From the NCBI RefSeq assembly GCF_018129965.1, contig NZ_JAFCKW010000012.1, positions 1-64,000 of the forward strand: a stretch of DNA of 64,000 bases, read 5' to 3'. The position numbers were made by a program, and so were the translations under genes. Origin of the DNA: Bradyrhizobium diazoefficiens (GTDB lineage: Bacteria; Pseudomonadota; Alphaproteobacteria; Rhizobiales; Xanthobacteraceae). The stretch's first letter is position 1. The number at the start of each line of letters is the position of its first letter. A model generated the notes under the pieces. It was not told where the DNA came from. It searched no databases and was given only the letters and a program-made list of their open reading frames with translations. This document shows positions 58,100-64,000 of this stretch, piece by piece.

Positions 58100-59253
58100 T
58101 CCGTGGCCTCGCCGTCCGTATCTCCAGCATCGTTCTTCGCGGCTTCGTAGCGCGCCATGAAGGCGGGCGACATGTGGCGCAGGCGGGAATCGTCGATGCG
58201 CCCGGAGCGGGTGATGTAGCTGTAGGCGAAATCCATCAGGCCGAGCTGCATGTGCTGGGCGAAGTGTTCGTACCAGAAGGCGCTGGTGCGTGCGGCGTTG
58301 ACGAGCTTCTGCACCACCGGCTTTCGCGAGGCCTGGTAGCGATGCAGCGCGGTCGACAGATGCGCGTCCGATTCCAGCGCCTTGACCAGCGCGATCGCGT
58401 CCTCGATCGCAAGGCGGGTGCCGGAACCGATCGAGAAATGTGCCGAATGCAGCGCGTCTCCGAGCAGCACCATGTTCTTGAACGACCAGTGCTCGTTCCA
58501 GACCCAGGGGAAATTGCGCCAGACCGATTTGTTGGAGACGAGGCAGTGGCCGCCGAGCGTGTCGGCAAACACCTCCTCGCAGACGCCCTTGGATTGTTCG
58601 GCGTCCTTGTAGGCAAAGCCGTAGGCCTGCCACGTCGCGTGATCGCATTCGACCAGGAAGGTGCTCATGGTCGGCGAGTAGCGGTAGTGGTGGGCGTTGA
58701 AGGCGCCGCGATCGGTCTTCACGAAGGTCTGCGACAGCGTATCGAAGCGTTTGGAGGTGCCGTACCACACGAACTTGTTGGAGGAGTAGGACAGCGAGGT
58801 GCCGAAATCGCCCTCATAGGTGCGGCGCACCAGCGAGTTCAGCCCGTCGGCGGCGACGATCAGGTCGTGGCCGTTCAGCTGGTCGATCGACTGGATCTGC
58901 GTGTCGAAGCGCGATGTGACGCCGACAGCGAGCGCGCGCTGCTGGAGGAACTGGAGCAGCTCGAGCCGGCCGATCGAGGAAAAGCCGACGCCGTCGATGG
59001 CGACGTTGTCGCCATGCAGGTTGAGCGTGATGTTCTCCCAGCTCTCCATGTGCGGCGCGATCGCGTCGACCGTCTCGGGGTCGTCGGCGCGCAGGAATTC
59101 AAGGGCCTGGTCGGAGAACACGACGCCAAAGCCCCAGGTCGCGTCGGCCGGGTTCTGTTCGAACAGGTCGACTTGATCCTCGGGGTGACGCTTCTTCCAG
59201 AGATAGGCGAAGTAGAGCCCACCCGGGCCCCCGCCAATCACGGCGATCCGCAA
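58096..59253 (-). CDS. FAD-dependent monooxygenase, salicylyl-CoA 5-hydroxylase-like
   Basis: 385-residue class A flavoprotein hydroxylase. FAD motifs: RIAVIGGGPGGLYFAYLWKK at the N-terminus, DLIVAADGLNSLVRRTYEG (DG motif) and NMVLLGDALHSAHFSIGSGT (GD motif). The C-terminal SGRIDDSRLRHMSPAFMARY resembles salicylyl-CoA 5-hydroxylases and the N-terminal half of 2-aminobenzoyl-CoA monooxygenases. The start is TTG at 59253 with AGGGAGG seven bases upstream. With the ligase and gentisate dioxygenase it would convert an aryl acid via its CoA ester to gentisyl-CoA and then gentisate. Confidence 0.88.
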   Translation of the reverse strand: MRIAVIGGGPGGLYFAYLWKKRHPEDQVDLFEQNPADATWGFGVVFSDQALEFLRADDPETVDAIAPHMESWENITLNLHGDNVAIDGVGFSSIGRLELLQFLQQRALAVGVTSRFDTQIQSIDQLNGHDLIVAADGLNSLVRRTYEGDFGTSLSYSSNKFVWYGTSKRFDTLSQTFVKTDRGAFNAHHYRYSPTMSTFLVECDHATWQAYGFAYKDAEQSKGVCEEVFADTLGGHCLVSNKSVWRNFPWVWNEHWSFKNMVLLGDALHSAHFSIGSGTRLAIEDAIALVKALESDAHLSTALHRYQASRKPVVQKLVNAARTSAFWYEHFAQHMQLGLMDFAYSYITRSGRIDDSRLRHMSPAFMARYEAAKNDAGDTDGEATE

Positions 59254-59267
59254 CGTCTGCCTCCCTA

Positions 59268-59301
59268 ATTGACAGTATACTTACTATCTAGGGCTAGACT
59301 A
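59268..59301 (-). promoter_or_regulatory. Monooxygenase-ligase operon promoter with MarR-type operator
   Basis: The plus strand reads TTGACAGTATACT then TACTATCTAGG (59269-59292), the same element as at 55003-55026. On the minus strand TATACT (59279-59274) forms the -10; the -35 (TAGTCT at 59301-59296, spacer 16) is weak. Transcription would start about 15 nt before the TTG start, just upstream of the AGGGAGG site. Confidence 0.6.
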
Positions 59302-59443
59302 ATGCGCTTCGGTCTCCCGCGCCAGCGGAATTCTTGGTGACGCGCGGGCATGTCGAAGCACACATTCGGACACGCACGGCGCATGTCCGAAGCAGTGACG
59401 TTGCAAAGCATAGCCAAACCGTAACGGCTTGGCTATCCGCGAC

Positions 59444-59659
59444 TCAGACGCAGCGCTTCACGTAGACGCCGTTCACCAGCACCCTGGTGCAACGGACCAC
59501 CGGAACCGGCTTGCGGACCACGACGGCCGCGTTCGGACCGGCGCAGCCGGCGCGATAGACGCCGCGAGCGCACACCACCGCGTTGGCATCGGTGGTCTGG
59601 AACGTCATGGTGGCGCCGAAGGCGATGAGGGCAGAGGCGAGGAGCAGCAATGTACGCAT
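59444..59659 (-). CDS. Small exported Cys-containing protein
   Basis: 71 residues. Signal peptide TLLLLASALIAFGATMTF; mature part VVCARGVYRAGCAGPNAAVV, VRKPVPVVRCTRVLVNG and VYVKRCV with four cysteines in two C-x8-10-C pairs. The motif ARGVYRAGCAGP is a pattern I associate with small exported proteins of Bradyrhizobium-like bacteria. ATG 59659 has GGGAGA upstream. Function unknown. Confidence 0.75.
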   Translation of the reverse strand: MRTLLLLASALIAFGATMTFQTTDANAVVCARGVYRAGCAGPNAAVVVRKPVPVVRCTRVLVNGVYVKRCV

Positions 59660-59767
59660 GGTCTTCTCCCGGTTTGTCGCAATGAAATCGGATACCGCAA
59701 AAGGCTTGTCGTAGCAGGCGCGCACGAGACATGATCGCGCGCCGCAACGTATGTCGATGCGCGTATC

Positions 59768-60637
59768 TTATCGCGCAGCGAATGGCGCCAGCACGTCCCT
59801 GCAGGCGGGCGACAGCGAGGCGGCATTGCTGGCAACGCATTGGATGATCCGGCCGCCACCTGGCGGCACGCTGCCGCACAACGTGCGGATATCCTCGCGA
59901 CATGCGGACCGGATGATAAACAGTTCTTCGCGTGGTCGCAGCGGCCGCAACACGATCACGGCCGGTGCTGCGGCAGGCGCTGGCTCAGCCGCCGCCGGCG
60001 CGGTCGGAGCCGGAGCACTCCCGGATGCCGCGCTTACAGCCCTCTCGCAGGCCGGCGAAACCTTGGCCTTGTTCTTCTCGAGGCATTCGAGTGCGGGGGC
60101 GCCGCCCGTCGGCACGCCGGCGCAGACCTTGGGGTAGTCGCCACGGCACGCGCTCTTGATCGCAGCAACCTGCGCGCTGCTCGGCTGCTTGGCCGCGGCG
60201 GCCTTCGGCGCCGGTGCGGCAGCCGGCTTCGCCGCGGGAGCAGGGTCTGCCTTCGGCGCTGCAGGCGTGGACTCCGCTTTGGGAGCGGCTTCGGCATTCG
60301 GAGCGGCTTCGGTCTTCGACGCCGGGGGAGCTGTTTCGGCCTTCGGTGCGGCAGGCGCAGCTTCCGTCTTCGGAGCCGCGGCGGGCTCGACCGCGCGAAC
60401 CGCGCTCTGGCATCCCGCCGACAGGCTGGACATGTTCTTCTGCAGACATTGATACGCTTCCACGCCGCCGGGCTTGACGCTCGAGCAATGGGCGATGAAG
60501 TCCGATCGGCATGCCGACCGGATGGCGCTCTTCTGGGCGTCGGTCGGCGCTTGCGCGAACGCGCTTGTTGCAGTTGCGAAGAATGCCGCCACCAGCAACG
60601 CGTTGCGCGTCGAAACATGTTTCAACGTATTGAACAT
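59768..60637 (-). CDS. Exported protein with three Cys-rich repeats and Ala/Pro/Lys linker
   Basis: 289 residues. Signal peptide (NALLVAAFFATATSAFAQ) then three repeats of the PF00839-type cysteine-rich motif: SACRSDFIAHCSSVKPGG ... CLQKNMSSLSAGC, SACRGDYPKVCAGVPTGG ... CLEKNKAKVSPAC, SACREDIRTLCGSVPPGG ... CVASNAASLSPAC. Each has four Cys, likely two disulfides. The first two are separated by about 80 residues of Ala/Pro/Lys/Glu repeats and the last by an Ala/Pro linker. Function unknown. ATG 60637 chosen to place the signal peptide. Confidence 0.82.
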   Translation of the reverse strand: MFNTLKHVSTRNALLVAAFFATATSAFAQAPTDAQKSAIRSACRSDFIAHCSSVKPGGVEAYQCLQKNMSSLSAGCQSAVRAVEPAAAPKTEAAPAAPKAETAPPASKTEAAPNAEAAPKAESTPAAPKADPAPAAKPAAAPAPKAAAAKQPSSAQVAAIKSACRGDYPKVCAGVPTGGAPALECLEKNKAKVSPACERAVSAASGSAPAPTAPAAAEPAPAAAPAVIVLRPLRPREELFIIRSACREDIRTLCGSVPPGGGRIIQCVASNAASLSPACRDVLAPFAAR

Positions 60638-60791
60638 CCGAATGAATCCTGCCCTGCCGGTAAGGCCCGGCGCAATATCAATGTGATGCAATCGCAATCG
60701 TCGCGAGTGATGCCTCGCGAGCGATATCTTTGGCCGCTTTGGCCGCTACCGCAAGCAGATATTACAGCGGCAATAAAGACGCTGACCGTCG

Positions 60792-61793
60792 TCAGAGCCT
60801 GATCATGCGCTTGCCGCGGTTCTCGCCGGCGAGCAAGCCGATCAGCGCCTTCGGCGTGTTCTCGAGGCCGTCGATGATGTCCTCCTGCACCTTCAGCTTG
60901 CCGGACTTGACCCATGCCTGGAGGTCGGCGAGTGCGCGCTGGCTCTCCTTCATGTAGTCCATCACGATGAAGCCCTGCATGACGAGCCGCTTCACCACGA
61001 TCAGCCCGGGCACGCCGCGCGGTCCATGTGCGGAGGGCGCGCCGTCATATTGCGAGATCGCGCCGCAGCAGGCGATGCGGCCGTAATTGTTCATCTGCGG
61101 CAGGCAGGCTTCGAGAATGTCGCCGCCGACATTGTCGAAATAGACGTCGATGCCCTTGGGCGCTGCAGCGCGCAGCGCCTTGAACACGGCACCGTCCTTG
61201 TAGTCGACCGCGGCATCGAAGCCGAGCTCTGAGGTCAGCCAGTTGCATTTGTCGGCTCCTCCGGCGATCCCGATCACGCGGCATCCCTTGATTTTCGCGA
61301 TCTGTCCGACGATGGAGCCGACCGAGCCGGCCGCAGCGGAGACCACGACCGTCTCGCCCTGCCTGGGCTTGCCGACCTCGAGCAGGCCGAAATAGGCGGT
61401 GAGGCCGGCGATGCCGAACACGCTGAGCAGATGCGTCATCGGTTCGAGCTTCGGCATTTTGGTGAGATGCTTGGCCGGCACCGCCGCATAGTCCTGCCAG
61501 CCGGTGTCGCCGAACACGATGTCGCCCGCTGCGAGCTCCGGGGCCTTCGAACTGATGACCTGCGCGATAGCGCCGCCGGCCATCACGCTGTTGGCTTCGA
61601 CGGCCGACCGATAGGTCGCGCCATGCATCCAGGCACGGTTGGCCGCATCGAGCGAGATGTAACGCACGTGCAGCAGGGCTTCGCCGTCCTTCGGCTCCGG
61701 CATCGCGCCGTCGACCATCCTGAAATGTTCAGGGCCGAGCTTGCCGCTGGGCTTTTCCACCAGGAGAATCTGGCGATTGACGCTGCCATTCAT
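60792..61793 (-). CDS. NADP-dependent medium-chain oxidoreductase (CurA-like)
   Basis: 333-residue zinc-independent MDR enzyme. N-terminal GroES-like part (EKPSGKLGPEHFRMVDGAMP), then the nucleotide-binding motif VVVSAAAGSVGSIVGQIAKI with KGCRVIGIAGGADKC, as in NADPH-dependent curcumin/2-alkenal reductases. The segment VDVYFDNVGGDILEACLPQM (GIDVYFDNVGGD) is a family hallmark. It likely reduces alkenals or enones. ATG 61793 has AGAGGAAA upstream; divergent from the symporter gene. Confidence 0.93.
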   Translation of the reverse strand: MNGSVNRQILLVEKPSGKLGPEHFRMVDGAMPEPKDGEALLHVRYISLDAANRAWMHGATYRSAVEANSVMAGGAIAQVISSKAPELAAGDIVFGDTGWQDYAAVPAKHLTKMPKLEPMTHLLSVFGIAGLTAYFGLLEVGKPRQGETVVVSAAAGSVGSIVGQIAKIKGCRVIGIAGGADKCNWLTSELGFDAAVDYKDGAVFKALRAAAPKGIDVYFDNVGGDILEACLPQMNNYGRIACCGAISQYDGAPSAHGPRGVPGLIVVKRLVMQGFIVMDYMKESQRALADLQAWVKSGKLKVQEDIIDGLENTPKALIGLLAGENRGKRMIRL

Positions 61794-62003
61794 GGTGTTT
61801 CCTCTTTGCTTGTTTGACGATTATTGATGCAGCGGCCGCAAAGAAAACGTGCAGGCCGCATTCGTTGTGCGCTGCATGAAGGCTAGATCGGCTGCTTCGG
61901 TTTCACAATGGGAACATCCGGCCAATGCGCCTGCACGCCAAGCGTGTTGCGCAGCTGTCATATCTGCGACACTATGAAGCGCCGGCGTATTTGGGGGTAC
62001 TCG

Positions 62004-63302
62004 ATGTCGAACAGGTTTACGCAATACATTCTGGCGGCGATGGTGCTGGGCATCATCATGGGCTCGGCGATCTACAACTTCCTGCCCGACACGCGCGCCG
62101 ACTGGGCCTCCTCGATCAACCTGATCGCCATGATGTTCTTGCGCCTGATCAAGATGATCATCGCGCCGCTTGTGTTCGCAACCCTGGTCGGCGGCATCGC
62201 CCATATGGGCTCGGGCTCCAAGCTCGGCCGCATCTTCGCCAAGACCATGGGCTGGTTTGTCAGCGCTTCCTTCATCTCCCTGCTGCTCGGCCTCGTGATG
62301 GTCAATCTGCTCCAGCCGGGCGCGAACTTCCCCGGCACGCTGCCTGACAAGGCGCAGTCGACCGGCCTGCCGGTCTCGGCCTTCTCGATCGAGAAATTCC
62401 TGACCCATCTGATCCCGACCTCGATCGCGGACGCGATGGCGCAGAACGAGATCCTGCAGATCGTGATCTTCGCCGTGTTCTTCTCGGTGGCGATGGGCGC
62501 GATGCCGGAGCGTTCCAAGCCGATGCTGGCGCTGATCGATGATCTCGGCCACATCATGCTGAAGGTCACGGGCTATGTGATGATGTTCGCGCCGCTCGCC
62601 GTGTGGGCCGCCATCACCGCCACGGTGGCCAAGAACGGCCTGCTGGTGCTGTGGAAGCTCATCGTCTTCATGGGCGGCTTCTATCTCTCGCTGATGATCC
62701 TGTGGGGCATCCTCGTCATCGTCGGCTTCGTCGTGATCGGGCCGCGCTACAGCCATCTCTTGAAGCTGATCCGCGAGCCGCTGATGATCGCGTTCTCGAC
62801 CGCGAGCTCGGAGGCGGCCTATCCGAAGACGCTGGAGGGACTCAACCGCTTCGGCGCCTCGTCGCGCATCTCCAGCTTCGTGCTGCCGCTCGGTTATTCC
62901 TTCAACCTCGACGGCACGATGATGTACTGCACCTTCGCGAGCATCTTCATCGCGCAGAGCTATCACATCGACATGCCGCTCGGCACCCAGCTCGCGATGC
63001 TGGCGACCCTGATGATCACCTCGAAGGGCGTCGCCGGCGTGCCGCGCGCCTCTCTCGTCGTGATCGCCTCGACGCTGTCGCAGTTCAACATCCCCGAGGC
63101 GGGATTGCTGATGATCATGGGCATCGACACCTTCCTCGACATGGGCCGCAGCGCCACCAACGTGATCGGCAACACGCTCGCGACCTCGGTGGTCGCGAAG
63201 TGGGAAGGCGAGCTCGGGCCCGAGCATGCGATGGGACCGAGCGACGCCGTGCCTGACGACATGATCCCCGGCGAAGTGCCCGCCATGGCCGGCCATGGTT
63301 AG
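62004..63302 (+). CDS. Dicarboxylate/amino acid:cation symporter (DAACS family)
   Basis: 432-residue membrane transporter of the GltP/DctA family. Typical motifs: MIIAPLVFATLVGGIAHMGS, the serine-rich loop STASSEAAYPKTLEGLNRFG (substrate site), SFVLPLGYSFNLDGTMMYCT and DTFLDMGRSATNVIGNTLAT. Substrate is glutamate, aspartate or C4-dicarboxylates with H+ or Na+. ATG 62004 gives the normal N-terminus. Followed 9 bp downstream by an amino-acid-type binding protein gene, consistent with use of acidic amino acids. Confidence 0.93.
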   Translation: MSNRFTQYILAAMVLGIIMGSAIYNFLPDTRADWASSINLIAMMFLRLIKMIIAPLVFATLVGGIAHMGSGSKLGRIFAKTMGWFVSASFISLLLGLVMVNLLQPGANFPGTLPDKAQSTGLPVSAFSIEKFLTHLIPTSIADAMAQNEILQIVIFAVFFSVAMGAMPERSKPMLALIDDLGHIMLKVTGYVMMFAPLAVWAAITATVAKNGLLVLWKLIVFMGGFYLSLMILWGILVIVGFVVIGPRYSHLLKLIREPLMIAFSTASSEAAYPKTLEGLNRFGASSRISSFVLPLGYSFNLDGTMMYCTFASIFIAQSYHIDMPLGTQLAMLATLMITSKGVAGVPRASLVVIASTLSQFNIPEAGLLMIMGIDTFLDMGRSATNVIGNTLATSVVAKWEGELGPEHAMGPSDAVPDDMIPGEVPAMAGHG

Positions 63303-63311
63303 GGGCGCAAC

Positions 63312-64000
63312 ATGGATCAGACACTGACGAGGTCAGTGATCGGCGGCTGCCTGTGGCTCGCGGCATCCTTGCTCGCGACAGCAAGCTCCGCCCAGACCGG
63401 CGGCGAAGGGCTGAGCCCGACGCTGTCGGCCATCAAGAAAGCGCATGCGGTGCGGCTCGGCTATCGCGAGAGCTCGCCGCCTTTCTCCTTCCTCGACCAG
63501 TCGGGCCGCCCGATCGGCTACAGCCTCGAACTCTGCGCGGCCGTGGTCGAGGAGATCGGCGTCGAGGTCGACGATCCCAATCTGAAGATCGACTACGTCA
63601 AAGTCACCTCGGACGACCGTATCGACGCGGTGCTCCAGAACAGGATCGATCTGGAGTGCGGCTCGACCACGGCCAATTCCGAGCGCGCCAAACGCGTCGC
63701 GTTCTCGCCGCTGATGTTCGTCGCCGGCACCAAGCTGATGGTGCCGAAGGTATCGAGCGTGCAGTCGCTGGCCGATCTGAAGGGCAAGACCATCGTGGTG
63801 ACCAGGGGCACCACCAACGAGCAGGCGATCCAGGCGGCCGACAAGAAGTCGTCGCTGGGGCTGAATATCGTCGTTGCGGCCGATCACGAGCAGTCGTTTC
63901 AGATGCTGGCGGACGGCAAGGCGGACGCATTCGCGACCGACGATATCCTGCTCTCGGGCCTGATCGCGCGGCACAAGGCGCAGGACAAGTTCCGCGTCGC
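63312..64000 (+). CDS. Amino acid ABC transporter substrate-binding protein (PBP type 3), truncated by window end
   Basis: The first 229 residues of a periplasmic binding protein; the gene runs off the right edge. Signal peptide GGCLWLAASLLATASSAQ; the mature fold starts LSAIKKAHAVRLGYRESSPP with FSFLDQSGRPIGYSLELCAA, and contains DRIDAVLQNRIDLECGSTTA (the family ligand region) and DLKGKTIVVTRGTTNEQAI. This resembles glutamate/aspartate receptors of the GltI type. ATG 63312 has AGGGG upstream. The 9-bp spacing to the DAACS symporter suggests co-transcription. Confidence 0.9.
   Translation, partial: MDQTLTRSVIGGCLWLAASLLATASSAQTGGEGLSPTLSAIKKAHAVRLGYRESSPPFSFLDQSGRPIGYSLELCAAVVEEIGVEVDDPNLKIDYVKVTSDDRIDAVLQNRIDLECGSTTANSERAKRVAFSPLMFVAGTKLMVPKVSSVQSLADLKGKTIVVTRGTTNEQAIQAADKKSSLGLNIVVAADHEQSFQMLADGKADAFATDDILLSGLIARHKAQDKFRV

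Noticed and set aside
61821..63296. A 491-codon minus-strand open frame opposite the DAACS symporter
   Set aside because: His/Asp/Glu/Arg-rich shadow of a well-supported membrane transporter gene.

Overview
This window reads as chromosomal DNA of an alphaproteobacterium of the Bradyrhizobium/Rhodopseudomonas group. The evidence is high G+C, frequent GTG and TTG starts, a RegSR two-component pair, a CarD regulator, many solute-binding proteins and acyl-CoA enzymes, and several families of dispersed palindromic intergenic repeats. The genus is inferred from gene content and style; no rRNA or marker gene is present to prove it. There is one tRNA gene (tRNA-Arg CCU). I found no CRISPR array, prophage, integrase or insertion sequence.

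Layout. 0-7.6 kb: housekeeping genes on the + strand (DUF3108 protein, SUV3-like RNA helicase, S4 RNA-binding protein with an apparent ACG start, 7Fe ferredoxin, CarD) ending in a strong terminator. 7.6-17.3 kb: two small secreted proteins, then a tightly overlapping minus-strand operon cyoA-cyoB-cyoC-cyoD-SURF1-regS-regR (quinol oxidase, assembly factor, quinone-responsive two-component system), divergent from an MFS transporter across a perfect 23-bp palindrome. 17.5-19.8 kb: M48 metalloprotease lipoprotein and a degenerate thermonuclease-fold protein. 20-27.3 kb: an acyl-CoA catabolic cluster (ABC-type binding protein, two enoyl-CoA hydratases, VOC protein, a pair of acyl-CoA dehydrogenases, SDR); two of its promoters share a TTCCGC-N3-GCGGAA dyad. 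27.4-36.4 kb: small membrane and secreted proteins, PanE-like reductase, hydrolase, acyl-CoA ligase, RraA-like protein, trypsin-like protease, cupin, TctC-type binding protein.

36.5-49.5 kb: tRNA-Arg, deacetylase-type amidohydrolase, a doxX-dsrE-tlpA module with a divergent LysR gene, an alpha/beta hydrolase with a divergent AraC regulator, acyl-CoA dehydrogenase, hydrolase, second PanE-like reductase, a frameshifted enoyl-CoA hydratase, and an orphan TRAP binding protein directly followed by a chemoreceptor. 49.6-59.3 kb: FAD oxidoreductase, a complete NMT1/Tau-type ABC transporter, then a gentisate-route aromatic cluster (gentisate dioxygenase, GST-type isomerase, MarR regulator, aryl-CoA ligase, salicylyl-CoA 5-hydroxylase-like monooxygenase). 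Both minus-strand promoters of this cluster carry the same operator-like element over the -10 box. 59.4-64 kb: two Cys-containing secreted proteins, a medium-chain dehydrogenase, a DAACS symporter and a truncated amino-acid-type binding protein.

The most notable non-coding signals are a cluster of twelve GANTC (CcrM-type) sites in about 200 bp upstream of the helicase, the shared operator of the aromatic cluster, the shared dyad of the acyl-CoA cluster, the cyoA/MFS palindrome, and four families of intergenic palindromic repeats.
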